Positions 27,648 to 36,205 of a DNA stretch of 64,000 bases are shown here, one piece after another. Source of the stretch: Herbaspirillum sp. RV1423. Its GTDB lineage: Bacteria > Pseudomonadota > Gammaproteobacteria > Burkholderiales > Burkholderiaceae_D. Location: positions 346,598-410,597 of the forward strand of contig NZ_CBXX010000001.1 of NCBI RefSeq assembly GCF_000577615.1. The letters are read 5' to 3'. The notes under the pieces are model-generated. The model was not told the origin of the DNA, searched no databases, and saw nothing but the letters and a program-made list of their open reading frames with translations. Made by a program: the position numbers and the translations under genes. Each line of letters opens with the position of its first letter. The stretch's first letter is position 1.

Positions 27648-27841
27648 CGATTGTTGTCAAAATTGTCGCGGATTATAGCAGTCGCGATGTTCCGCCCTTC
27701 CCGCTCAATGCAGCGCCGCACTGCGATTTGCGGCATTTTTGCATCCCTGCCGGACGCACTTTTTCACGGCCGGGCACGACGCCGTGAACTCATCCGTTTG
27801 TGCTGCATAGCCGGTTGACACGTCCTAATTCTATCGAATAC

Positions 27842-27868
27842 ATTTGATCACATGTCAAATAAATGACA
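27842..27868. promoter_or_regulatory. Overlapping dyads in the GntR-liv divergent region
   Basis: ATTTGA (27842-27847) / TCAAAT (27855-27860) overlaps TGTCA (27853-27857) / TGACA (27864-27868). This AT-rich double dyad lies about 200 bp before the binding-protein gene and may be the operator or promoter region of the operon. Confidence 0.4.
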
Positions 27869-28061
27869 TAAAAAAGAGGTTGTTGCAAAAATTCAAGGCA
27901 AAAACGGACCGGGCTGATGGCAGCGACGGCTTCGTTTTTTCCTCTTTGCAACCGGCGCTCAATAAGAAAACAGGCCGTTCCGGCAGTCCGCAGTCGATTG
28001 CCGGGCCCGGCTTTTCATCGAGACAACCCGGCTCGCGCCGGACCATAAGGAGGTTTGCACC

Positions 28062-29336
28062 ATGGAGCAAGACCATAGCAAAGTTCGCAGCAAGATCCTG
28101 TCGCCTGCCCGCCGCACGATTCTGAAAGCAGGCACCGCCGTAGCGGCAACATCGGCGCTCGGCTTCCCCGCCATCGTCAAGGCGCAGTCGGACAAAATCA
28201 TCATCGGCCACCTGACCCCGCGCACCGGGTTCCTCGGTCCGCTCGGCGAATACGCCGTCATGAGCATCACGCTGGCAGTGGAAGAACAGAACAAAGCCGG
28301 CGGCCTGCTCGGCCGCCAGCTCACCCTGATCTCGGAAGACTCGGTCAACCCGCCGACGGCCTCGTCCAAGGCGCAGCGCCTGCTTGAGCGCGACGGCGCC
28401 GCGGTGCTGATCGGCGAAATCTCGTCCGCCTCGGCGCTCGGCATCGCCCAGGTCGCGCAGCGCAACAAGAAGCTGTTCATGAACACCGGCTGCAACTCCG
28501 ACGAGTTGCGCGGCAAGAGCTGCAACAAGCACATGTTCCACATCGAAGCCGCCAACTCGACCTATGTCAAGGCATGCGGCCGTTCGCTGCTGCGCGACAA
28601 CCTGATCAAGGGCAAGAAGCTGTATGCGCTCTCGGCCGACTACGCCTTCGGCCACGATCTGCTGCGCGCCGCCAAGTCCTTCGTCTCGGCCAACGGCGGC
28701 ACGATCGCCAACGACGAACTGGTGCCGACCGACGCCACCGACTTCAGCCCATACCTGCTGAAAATCCGCCAGGCCAAACCGGACCTGGTCATCTCCAACC
28801 TGGCCGGCAACCAGATCACCAACTTCATCAAGCAGTATTCGGAATTCGGCCTGCCCTTCCCGATCGCCGGTTTCGGCTTCGACACTGCCGTGGCCTGGGG
28901 CGCCGGCGCCGACAGTTTCGCCGGCACCTGGCCGACCACCTGGCATCACGATGTCAACGCGCCGTCGGCCAAGGCCTTTGTGGCCGCCTTCATGAAGAAA
29001 TACGGCAAGCCGCCCGAGAACCAGGCCTGGGGCGAGTACGTCGCCTTCCGCTCGATCGTGCAAGCCATTACCGAAACCAAGTCGCTCGATACCGCCAAGC
29101 TGATCGAATACTTCGAAAAGGGGGCGCCCATCGATGCGCTGAAGGCGCGCAAGGGGACTTACCGCGCCTGGGATCACCAGTTGCTGCAAGAGATGTACAC
29201 GGTCACGCCCAAACCCAAGGCGCAGATCAAGGACAAGTGGGACTTCATGCTGCTGGGCGCATCGGTGCCGGGACCGAACGAGTCGCTGGAAATTCTTGCG
29301 CCGACGATGCAAGAGAACGCCTGCACCTTTACCTGA
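28062..29336 (+). CDS. Branched-chain-type ABC transporter substrate-binding protein, Tat-exported
   Basis: A 424-residue periplasmic binding protein of the Leu/Ile/Val (type I fold) family. The N-terminus carries a twin-arginine signal (RRTILKAG at about residues 22-29, hydrophobic stretch, cleavage near VKAQ). The mature protein begins DKIIIGHLTPRTGFLGPLGE, the usual LivK-like start. AAGGAGG precedes the ATG. It heads the operon. Liv-type systems carry amino acids but also amides, urea, aromatic acids and other small acids, so the ligand should be inferred from the downstream enzymes, not from the name. Confidence 0.9.
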   Translation: MEQDHSKVRSKILSPARRTILKAGTAVAATSALGFPAIVKAQSDKIIIGHLTPRTGFLGPLGEYAVMSITLAVEEQNKAGGLLGRQLTLISEDSVNPPTASSKAQRLLERDGAAVLIGEISSASALGIAQVAQRNKKLFMNTGCNSDELRGKSCNKHMFHIEAANSTYVKACGRSLLRDNLIKGKKLYALSADYAFGHDLLRAAKSFVSANGGTIANDELVPTDATDFSPYLLKIRQAKPDLVISNLAGNQITNFIKQYSEFGLPFPIAGFGFDTAVAWGAGADSFAGTWPTTWHHDVNAPSAKAFVAAFMKKYGKPPENQAWGEYVAFRSIVQAITETKSLDTAKLIEYFEKGAPIDALKARKGTYRAWDHQLLQEMYTVTPKPKAQIKDKWDFMLLGASVPGPNESLEILAPTMQENACTFT

Positions 29337-29356
29337 ACGTTCCCGCCGTCTCTGTC

Positions 29357-29439
29357 GCTCCAGCGAACGCTGGAGCCCAGCGTCGTTTCGGTCGTCATCC
29401 GTCGGTGTAACGACACTGGGTCCCAGCGTTCGCTGGGAC
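29357..29439. repeat. REP-like palindromic repeat pair
   Basis: Two hairpins: GCTCCAGCG/CGCTGGAGC at 29357-29376 and GTCCCAGCG/CGCTGGGAC at 29420-29439, in head-to-head arrangement between the binding-protein gene and livH. This position, after an abundantly needed binding protein, is where REP elements often stabilise the upstream mRNA. Confidence 0.7.
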
Positions 29440-29494
29440 GACGGCGAATGATCGAGCATCTCCGTTTTTTCCTGTCCTCCACTCCGGAGCAGCA

Positions 29495-30370
29495 ATGCAA
29501 ATCGTTTTCCTGTTGGAACAAATCCTCAACGGCCTGCTGGTTGGCGGGTACTACCTGCTGATCGCCCTCGGGCTGTCGCTGATTTTCAGTCTGGGCGGCG
29601 TGGTCAATCTGGCGCACGGCGCCTTCTACGCCATCGGCGCCTATCTCGCGGTGGAAATCACCAAGTACCTCGGATTCACCGGCGCGCTGATCATTTCGCC
29701 CCTGCTGGTGGCGCTGATCGGCATCCTGTTCGAGCGCTTCCTGCTGCGCAAATTCTATTCGGCCGATCCTATCCTCGGCCTGCTGCTGACCTTCGGGCTG
29801 GCGATGGTGGCGGAACAGGTCATCCGCATCTTCTGGGGCGCCTCGCCGCTGCCGGCATCGATCCCGCCTGCGTTCAAGGGCCAGGTCATCGTCGGCGACT
29901 TCATGTATTCCAAATACCGCCTGCTGATGCTGGTCGCGGTCATCGTCGCGCTGACGCTGATCTGGATGCTGCTCAACAAGACCTCGTTCGGCCGCGTGGT
30001 GCGCGCCGGCGTGCAAAAGCCCGACATGGTGGCGGTGCTCGGCATCAAGCTGCAACCGTACATGACGGCCATCGTGATGCTCGGCGTCGGTCTGGCGGCA
30101 TTGGCCGGCGTGTTGTTCGCACCGATCTCGGGCGTGCATCCGGCCATGGGCGCGGAAATCATGACCGCCGCCTTCGTCGTGGTGGTGATCGGCGGTCTCG
30201 GCAGCTTCTGGGGCGTGGTGCTGGCGGCGCTGCTGGTGGGCGTGGTGCGCGGCGTCACGATCCAGTTCTATGCGCCGGCCGGCGAAGCGTCGATGTATCT
30301 GCTGATGCTGCTGGTCCTGATTTTCCGTCCGCGCGGCCTGCTCGGCGAGCGCATCGAACGTTTTGAATGA
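29495..30370 (+). CDS. livH: Branched-chain-type ABC transporter permease LivH
   Basis: A 291-residue permease with about eight hydrophobic segments. The start (FLLEQILNGLLVGGYYLLIA followed by GLSLIFSLGGVVNLAHGAFY) is diagnostic of LivH. It pairs with the LivM part of the next protein to form the membrane channel. Its stop overlaps an ATG of the next gene by four bases (ATGA at 30367-30370). Confidence 0.93.
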   Translation: MQIVFLLEQILNGLLVGGYYLLIALGLSLIFSLGGVVNLAHGAFYAIGAYLAVEITKYLGFTGALIISPLLVALIGILFERFLLRKFYSADPILGLLLTFGLAMVAEQVIRIFWGASPLPASIPPAFKGQVIVGDFMYSKYRLLMLVAVIVALTLIWMLLNKTSFGRVVRAGVQKPDMVAVLGIKLQPYMTAIVMLGVGLAALAGVLFAPISGVHPAMGAEIMTAAFVVVVIGGLGSFWGVVLAALLVGVVRGVTIQFYAPAGEASMYLLMLLVLIFRPRGLLGERIERFE

Positions 30371-32901
30371 GAGCGGCCATGTTCAATAAATACCAATCCC
30401 TGTGGGTCGGCGCGCTGGCGCTGATCGTCGTTCCCTTCCTGCTGCAACTGCTGGGTCTGACCACCACCTCGTCCACCGACGTCGTCATCTACGCCATCGC
30501 CGCGATGGGCCTGAACCTGCTGGTCGGCTACACCGGCCTGACTTCGTTCGGCCACGGCGCATGGTTCGGCGTCGGCGCCTATGCCGCAGCCTTGTCGCAG
30601 AAATACTGGTTCCCCGGCCAGATCGTCGCGCCGATGCTGTTCACGATCGTCTTCATCGCTGCCGCGGCGGCGATTGTCGGCTTCCTCATCCTGCGCCGGC
30701 GCGGCGTGTATTTCTCGCTGCTGACGCTGGCCTTGTCGGCGCTGACGTTTGCGATCGCATTCCGCTGGACCGATTTCACCGGAGGCGAATCCGGGCTCGG
30801 CAATGTCGTGCGGCCTGTCGTGGCCGGCATTGATCTCGATCAGTCGATTCCCTTCCTGGTATTCGTCAGCGTGATTGCGTGGATCGTGCTGTTCGTGCTG
30901 CAACGCGTGATCCGCTCGCCGTTCGGCCACACTATCGTGGCGATCCGCGAGAACGAGCAGCGCGCCCGCTTCCAGGGTTACAGCACCATCGTCTACAAGC
31001 TGATCATGTTCATCGTGTCGGCCGGCGTCACCGGTCTGGCGGGTGCGCTGCTGGCCTTCCACCATCGCTTCGCATCGGCCGAGCCGACCTCGGTCGCGTT
31101 CTCCGGCGAGCTGCTGGCGATGGTGGTGATCGGTGGCATGCGCAGCTTCCTCGGGCCGGCGCTGGGCGCGTTGTTCTACATCCTGTTCCGCGAATGCCTG
31201 TCGATCTGGACCGAGAACTGGCTGTTGTGGTTCGGTCTCGCCTTCGTCGGTTTCATCCTGTTCTCGCCGACCGGCCTGGTCGGCATCTGGCAGCAGGTCA
31301 AGCGCCGGCTGCGTCCGCCAGCCGAGGTCGGCGCGGCGATGAGCCAGCGCCAGATCGTCGACGGCCTGCCTTTGCCTGCTTTCCTGCAACCACCACGGCA
31401 GGATGGATTGGTGCTGGAGGTCAAGGACATCGATATCCGCTTCGGCGGTATCCAGGCGGTCAAGAGCGCGCAGATCAATCTGCATGCCGGAGAGATCCAC
31501 GCGCTGATCGGTCCCAACGGGGCGGGCAAGACGACCACCTTCAACCTGATTTCCGGCATGTTCATCCCCAATCACGGCACGGTAAAACTGAACGGCGAAG
31601 AAATCCAGGGCCTGACGCCGGGGCAGATCTGCCAGCGCGGCCTGGCGCGTTCGTTCCAGATCACCAACCTGTTCAAGGGTCTGACGATTTACGAAAACCT
31701 GCGATTGTCGCTGCAAGCGCGCCACGCCTCGCGCTTCAACATGTGGAAGGACATCGACAGCTATCCCGACATCCACGCCGAAACCGATGAGCTGATGCGC
31801 TTCCTCGGCCTCAAGGGCATCGACGACATCGAAGGCGGCGCACTGTCCTACGGCGGCCAGCGCCTGGTCGACCTCGGCATCGCGCTCGGTTCCAAGCCGC
31901 ATGTGCTGCTGATGGATGAACCGCTGGCCGGTCTTGCCGCCGCCGAGCGCGAGCGCGTGTCGCGACTCGTGAAAATCATTGCCGACAACATCCCGGTGCT
32001 GATCGTCGAACACGACATCGATCGCGTGCTCGGCTTCTCGCACCAGGTCACGGTGATGAACCAGGGCAGCGTGCTGATGTCGGGTACGCCCGATGAGGCG
32101 CGCGCCGACCGCCGCGTGCAGGAAATCTACACCGGCAGCGGCACGCCGCCGGTCACCGGACGCGTCGCCGGCGACGCGCAGGAACGTGCGCAACTGCTGG
32201 CCTTCGACAAGGTCAACGCCTTCTACGGCAAGAGCCACATCCTCAACGACGCCACGCTGGAAGTGCGCGAAGGCGAAATCGTTGCGCTGCTCGGCCGCAA
32301 CGGCGCGGGGAAGTCGACCTTGCTGAAAACGCTGACCGGCCTGCTCAGACCGGCCTCGGGATCAATCCGCTACAACGGCAGCGACATCGCCGGCCTCAGC
32401 GCGCCCGACATCGCCCGCCTCGGCATCGGCTACGTGCCGCAGGGGCGCGGCCTGTTCGCGGGAATGACTGTGGCCGAGAATCTATCGCTCGGACGTCTGG
32501 CGCGCAAGACCGACAGCTCGAACGGCATCTCCTGGAGCGAGGAAAAAATCCTGCACTACTTCCCGCGCCTGAAAGAACGCCTGCACACCCACGCCGATTT
32601 CCTTTCGGGCGGCGAGCAGCAGATGGTGGCGGTGGCGCGGGCGCTGTCCGGCAACGTCAAGCTGCTGTTGCTGGACGAACCGTTCGAAGGACTCGCGCCC
32701 GCCGTCGTGCAGGAACTGTTCACGGTCTTCGACCAGTTGCGCCGCGAAGTCTCCATCGTCATCGTCGAACACAACCTCGACCTGGTGCTGGCGCTGGCCG
32801 ACCGCGTGTTTGCGCTGGAACGCGGCGCGGTGTTCCACACCGGCCCGGCCGAACCGCTGCTGACCGACCTGACTTATCGCAAACAGATTCTCTGGCTCTG
32901 A
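30367..32901 (+). CDS. Fused LivM permease - LivG ATPase - LivF ATPase
   Basis: A single 844-residue frame carries three transporter subunits that are normally separate. Residues about 1-320 are LivM (polytopic, with GLNLLVGYTGLTSFGHGAWF). Residues about 348-595 are LivG (Walker A GPNGAGKTT near 382, signature LSYGGQ, Walker B VLLMDEP). Residues about 611-844 are LivF (Walker A GRNGAGKST near 643, signature LSGGEQ, Walker B LLLLDEP). I saw no frame break across either junction. With livH the protein would make a complete importer from two polypeptides. The start may be the ATG at 30367 (coupled to livH) or the ATG at 30379. Confidence 0.93.
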   Translation: MRAAMFNKYQSLWVGALALIVVPFLLQLLGLTTTSSTDVVIYAIAAMGLNLLVGYTGLTSFGHGAWFGVGAYAAALSQKYWFPGQIVAPMLFTIVFIAAAAAIVGFLILRRRGVYFSLLTLALSALTFAIAFRWTDFTGGESGLGNVVRPVVAGIDLDQSIPFLVFVSVIAWIVLFVLQRVIRSPFGHTIVAIRENEQRARFQGYSTIVYKLIMFIVSAGVTGLAGALLAFHHRFASAEPTSVAFSGELLAMVVIGGMRSFLGPALGALFYILFRECLSIWTENWLLWFGLAFVGFILFSPTGLVGIWQQVKRRLRPPAEVGAAMSQRQIVDGLPLPAFLQPPRQDGLVLEVKDIDIRFGGIQAVKSAQINLHAGEIHALIGPNGAGKTTTFNLISGMFIPNHGTVKLNGEEIQGLTPGQICQRGLARSFQITNLFKGLTIYENLRLSLQARHASRFNMWKDIDSYPDIHAETDELMRFLGLKGIDDIEGGALSYGGQRLVDLGIALGSKPHVLLMDEPLAGLAAAERERVSRLVKIIADNIPVLIVEHDIDRVLGFSHQVTVMNQGSVLMSGTPDEARADRRVQEIYTGSGTPPVTGRVAGDAQERAQLLAFDKVNAFYGKSHILNDATLEVREGEIVALLGRNGAGKSTLLKTLTGLLRPASGSIRYNGSDIAGLSAPDIARLGIGYVPQGRGLFAGMTVAENLSLGRLARKTDSSNGISWSEEKILHYFPRLKERLHTHADFLSGGEQQMVAVARALSGNVKLLLLDEPFEGLAPAVVQELFTVFDQLRREVSIVIVEHNLDLVLALADRVFALERGAVFHTGPAEPLLTDLTYRKQILWL

Positions 32902-32927
32902 TTTTTTACAAGCAACAAGGAAAACAC

Positions 32928-33710
32928 ATGAACACCAATTTGAAAGATCAGCGCGTCGTCGTCACCGCAGGCGCACAAGGCATCGGCCTGGCCATCACGG
33001 CATCGTTCGTGGAAGCCGGCGCGCAGGTTCACATCTGCGACGTCAACGACGACTTTCTCAACAACGCCCGCACGCAGTTCGCCGATGCGCCGGTCAGCTA
33101 CAGCAAGACCGACGTCGCCGACGAAGCCCAGGTCGACGCCATGTTTGCCGAACTCGCGCAACGCTGGGGCGCGCTCGATGTACTGGTGAACAACGCCGGC
33201 ATCGCCGGTCCCACCGCCAGGGTCGAAGAGACCGAACTGTCCGCCTGGGACCAGACCATCGCCGTCAACCTGACCGGCCCCTTCCTGTGCACGCGCCGCG
33301 CGGTGCCGCTGATCAAGAAAGCCGGCGGCGGCTCCATCGTCAACATCTCGTCCGTGGCGGGACGTCTCGGCTTCCCGCTGCGCACGCCCTACTCCGCCTC
33401 CAAATTCGGCGTCATCGGCCTGACCGAAAGCTGGGCGATGGAACTCGGTCCGTCCAACATCCGCGTCAACGCCATCCTGCCCGGCATCGTCGCCGGCGAA
33501 CGCCAGGAACGCGTGATCGCGGCCAAGGCGGCATCCTACGGCATCGGCCACGAAGAGATGCGCGAGCGCCTGCTGTCCAAGGTATCGATGCGCAAGATGG
33601 TCACCGCGCAAGACATCGCCAACCAGATCATCTACATCTGTTCGCCGGCCGGATCGGCCATCAGCGGGCAAAGTTTGTCGGTCTGCGGTAATGTCGAACA
33701 TCTCGGCTGA
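32928..33710 (+). CDS. Short-chain dehydrogenase/reductase
   Basis: A 260-residue classical SDR. The cofactor motif is TAGAQGIG (residues 13-20), NNAG at 88-91, and the catalytic set is Ser142, Tyr155 and Lys159 (TPYSASKFG). It oxidises or reduces a hydroxyl/keto group using NAD(P). AAGGA precedes the ATG, and the gene lies 26 bp after the fused transporter and 24 bp before the hydroxyacid dehydrogenase, so it belongs to the catabolic operon. Its substrate is presumably the transported compound or an intermediate. Confidence 0.9.
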   Translation: MNTNLKDQRVVVTAGAQGIGLAITASFVEAGAQVHICDVNDDFLNNARTQFADAPVSYSKTDVADEAQVDAMFAELAQRWGALDVLVNNAGIAGPTARVEETELSAWDQTIAVNLTGPFLCTRRAVPLIKKAGGGSIVNISSVAGRLGFPLRTPYSASKFGVIGLTESWAMELGPSNIRVNAILPGIVAGERQERVIAAKAASYGIGHEEMRERLLSKVSMRKMVTAQDIANQIIYICSPAGSAISGQSLSVCGNVEHLG

Positions 33711-33734
33711 CGAGCCCCATCAAGGAGACACCCC

Positions 33735-34667
33735 ATGAACGAAAAAATCGCCGTCATCGGCGCCGGACTGATCGGCCGCGCCTGGGCCATCGTGTTCGCC
33801 CGCGCCGGCTGCAGCGTCGCCATCTACGACGCTGTCCCGGCGGCACTGAACGCCTGCCAGAAACTCCTGCACGACAACATCAGCGACCTCGCCAGACATG
33901 GTCTGATCACAGAAACGCCGGACGTCGTACTGGCGCGCATCACGCCGGTCGACAGCCTGGCCGAAGCGTTGAAGGGCGCCGCGCTGGTGCAGGAAAACGT
34001 CAAGGAAACCGTCGAAGTCAAACGCCAGATCTTCGCCGAGATGGACAGGCTGGCCGCGCCCGACACCCTCCTCACCAGTTCGACCTCGTGGATTCCGACT
34101 TCGGAATTCTCGGAGCATCTCCCCGGCCGCGGCCGCATCCTGGTTGCGCACCCGGTGAATCCGCCCTACCTGGTGCCGCTGGTCGAACTCGCGCCCGCGC
34201 CGTGGACGTCTGCCGAAACAGTGAAGCGCGCGCACGACATCTACACCCGCGCCGGCCAGTCGCCCGTGCTGCTGAAGAAGGAAATCACCGGCTTCCTGCT
34301 CAACCGCATCCAGGGCGCCGTACTCAACGAAGCGCTGAATCTCTATGAAAACGGCTATGCCTCATCGGAAGATCTGGACAAGGTGCTGAAAGACGGCCTG
34401 GGCCTGCGCTGGTCCTTCATGGGTCCGTTCGAGACGATCGACCTCAATGCCCCGGAAGGCGTGATCGATTATGCGAAACGCTATGGACACACTTACCGCG
34501 ACGTGGCGAAGACGCAATTGCCGAACGAGTGGAATGCCGAAACGCTCAAGCAGATCGAAGACGAACGGCGCAAGGTGCTGCGCGCCGACCAACTCGAAGA
34601 GCGCTCGCGCTGGCGCGACAACCGCTTGATGGGCTTGGTTGCGCATAAGCGGAAGCAAGCGACGTAA
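33735..34667 (+). CDS. 3-hydroxyacyl-CoA dehydrogenase family, lambda-crystallin/L-gulonate dehydrogenase type
   Basis: A 310-residue NAD-dependent dehydrogenase. The nucleotide-binding motif is VIGAGLIGRAWA, and the family active-site region HPVNPPYLVPLVEL is followed by EITGFLLNRIQGAVLNEAL. The HPVNPPY form and the late GLGLRWSFMGPFET resemble lambda-crystallin (L-gulonate 3-dehydrogenase) and L-carnitine dehydrogenase more than fatty-acid enzymes. It would oxidise a 3-hydroxy acid to a 3-keto acid, the substrate type needed by the BKACE enzyme encoded next. AAGGAG precedes the ATG. Confidence 0.87.
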   Translation: MNEKIAVIGAGLIGRAWAIVFARAGCSVAIYDAVPAALNACQKLLHDNISDLARHGLITETPDVVLARITPVDSLAEALKGAALVQENVKETVEVKRQIFAEMDRLAAPDTLLTSSTSWIPTSEFSEHLPGRGRILVAHPVNPPYLVPLVELAPAPWTSAETVKRAHDIYTRAGQSPVLLKKEITGFLLNRIQGAVLNEALNLYENGYASSEDLDKVLKDGLGLRWSFMGPFETIDLNAPEGVIDYAKRYGHTYRDVAKTQLPNEWNAETLKQIEDERRKVLRADQLEERSRWRDNRLMGLVAHKRKQAT

Positions 34668-34707
34668 GTGGAAGTGACGGCAATACCGACGACTGTAACG
34701 ACGCTGG

Positions 34708-34727
34708 GTCCCAGCGTTCGCTGGGAC
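34708..34727. repeat. REP-like hairpin
   Basis: GTCCCAGCG and CGCTGGGAC around TT, embedded in ACGACGCTGG...GACGACGG, matching the copy at 29420-29439. Confidence 0.7.
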
Positions 34728-34777
34728 GACGGAGTTAAAAATGGAAATGAAATTTGCAGCATCTCAGCCGCTTGAAA

Positions 34778-35058
34778 TCGCGATGCCGAAGACGAGCCCC
34801 CCAGGGCAAAGCGAAGCGAGCCGGGCAAGAAGTTCCGCTTGGAGCAAGCCGGTGATGCGATGCGAAAAATGGAAAAAGAAGGAAAAACTGTCTGAGCGAA
34901 GCGAGTTTTTTTCCTTCCCATTTTTTGCTTCGCAGCGCTGGGGACCCCGTAAGGGGCTAGGTCCCGCAGCCGCCTTCTTTTGCTTACTTTTCTTGGCGGA
35001 GCAAGAAAAGTGAGCGGCTGCCGGGCCGCCCCCGGCAAAGCTTGATCGAAGAAAAAAC
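34778..35058. repeat. Composite palindromic intergenic repeat
   Basis: About 280 bases packed with inverted repeats. A long imperfect hairpin pairs the A/G-rich run near 34856-34890 with the T/C-rich run near 34912-34944. GGGGACCCCG and GGGCTAGGTCCC follow, and CTTTTCTTG (34987-34995) / CAAGAAAAG (35002-35010) is perfect. A 90-codon frame runs through it (34741-35013) but has the composition of the repeat, not of a protein. By appearance this is a chromosome-wide repeat of the genome, which I cannot confirm here. Confidence 0.6.
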
Positions 35059-35106
35059 AGAATCGGTTACATGCGAACAACTAGGCGGAACAACGAACGC
35101 CGCTGG

Positions 35107-35126
35107 GTCCTGACTTTCGTCAGGAC
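35107..35126. repeat. REP-like hairpin, second variant
   Basis: GTCCTGAC and GTCAGGAC around TTTC, within CGCTGGGTCC...GGACGGCGG. It shares the flanks of the 34708 element but has a different stem core, and recurs at 52015. Confidence 0.7.
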
Positions 35127-35191
35127 GGCGGCGGCAACAGACAAGCAGCAACGGACAAGCACCACAAACCAACAATCACCAGGAGAACCCC

Positions 35192-36124
35192 ATGAGTAAA
35201 TCCAAAAAAGTCATCATCACCTGCGCCGTCACCGGCGCCATCCACACCCCCTCGATGTCGCCGTACCTGCCGGTGACGCCGGACGAAATCCGCGACGCCG
35301 CGCTGGGAGCCGCGGAAGCCGGCGCCGCCATCGTCCACCTGCACGCCCGCGACCCGCACAACGGCAAACCGACGCAAGACCCCGACGAATTCCGCAAATT
35401 CCTGCCCCAGATCAAGGCCAAATCCAACGTCGTCATCAACCTCACCACCGGCGGCGCGCCGACCATGGGCGTGGAAGAACGCCTGCAACCGGCGCTGCAA
35501 CTGAAGCCCGAAGTCGCCTCGCTCAACATGGGCTCGATGAACTTCGGCCTGTATGAAATGCTGAACCGTTTCAAGGATTTCAAATACGACTGGGAAAAGC
35601 CCTACCTCGCCGAATCCGACGACCGCATCTTCCGCAACACCTTCAAGGACATCGCCTACATCCTCGAATCGTGCAGCGCCAACCAGACCCGTTTTGAAAT
35701 CGAGTGCTACGACATCGGCCACCTCTACACCGCCGCCCACTTCATCGACCGCGGCCTGATCAAGCCGCCGTTCCTGATCCAGTCGGTGTTCGGCCTGCGC
35801 GGCGGCATCGGCAACGACGTCGAAGACGTCATGCACATGAAGCGCACCGCCGACCGCCTGTTCGGCGACGACTACTTCTGGTCAGTGCTGGGCGCCGGAC
35901 GCGGCCAGATTCCTATCGCCACCATGTCGGCGGCAATCGGCGGCCACACACGCGTCGGCCTGGAAGATTCACTGTGGGACGGCCCGGGCAAACTGGCCGA
36001 AAGCAATGCCGCGCAAGTCCGGCGCATCCGCACCGTGATCGAAGCCCTGTCGCTGGAAGTGGCGACGCCTGACGACGCGCGTCAGATGCTCAAGCTCAAG
36101 GGCGGCAATAACGTCGCGTTCTGA
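35192..36124 (+). CDS. BKACE family (DUF849) beta-keto acid cleavage enzyme
   Basis: A 310-residue TIM-barrel zinc enzyme. The zinc ligands His49 and His51 are in IVHLHARDP, with Arg53 after them; NLTTGGAPTMGVEER and SLNMGSMNFG are further family stretches. BKACE enzymes condense a beta-keto acid with acetyl-CoA to give acetoacetate and a new CoA ester (Kce in lysine fermentation, dehydrocarnitine cleavage in carnitine use). It lies last in the liv-SDR-dehydrogenase operon, though about 520 bp of repeats separate it from the dehydrogenase. Which beta-keto acid it takes is unknown. Confidence 0.88.
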   Translation: MSKSKKVIITCAVTGAIHTPSMSPYLPVTPDEIRDAALGAAEAGAAIVHLHARDPHNGKPTQDPDEFRKFLPQIKAKSNVVINLTTGGAPTMGVEERLQPALQLKPEVASLNMGSMNFGLYEMLNRFKDFKYDWEKPYLAESDDRIFRNTFKDIAYILESCSANQTRFEIECYDIGHLYTAAHFIDRGLIKPPFLIQSVFGLRGGIGNDVEDVMHMKRTADRLFGDDYFWSVLGAGRGQIPIATMSAAIGGHTRVGLEDSLWDGPGKLAESNAAQVRRIRTVIEALSLEVATPDDARQMLKLKGGNNVAF

Positions 36125-36160
36125 TTGCCCTCGTCCATTTAAAAAATAAAATTTTCATAT

Positions 36161-36197
36161 AGAACTCATTTCATAAATAAGCGTGAGATGCGTTCTA
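36161..36197 (+). promoter_or_regulatory. Candidate promoter element, copy 1 of a shared motif
   Basis: AGAACT (36161-36166), then CGTGAG (36182-36187), then GCGTTCTA (36190-36197). The same order and spacing occur at 38307-38343. GAAC followed 16 bases later by CGT resembles promoters of extracytoplasmic-function sigma factors. The terminator at 36206 follows at once. Confidence 0.45.
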
Positions 36198-36205
36198 GTC
36201 TCCGA

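Larger units (their letters stand above)
27600..28061. other. Divergent intergenic region between the GntR gene and the liv operon
   Basis: 462 bases without a gene; a 93-codon open frame at 27844-28125 runs into the binding-protein gene and is not supported. It holds the two palindromic candidates at 27624 and 27842 and, at 28047, the AAGGAGG ribosome site of the binding protein. Confidence 0.5.

Noticed and set aside
30268..32238. A 656-codon minus-strand frame opposite the fused Liv protein
   Set aside because: Antisense shadow; no domain recognised.
34741..35013. A 90-codon frame in the gap before the BKACE gene
   Set aside because: It coincides with the composite palindromic repeat and has repeat-driven composition.
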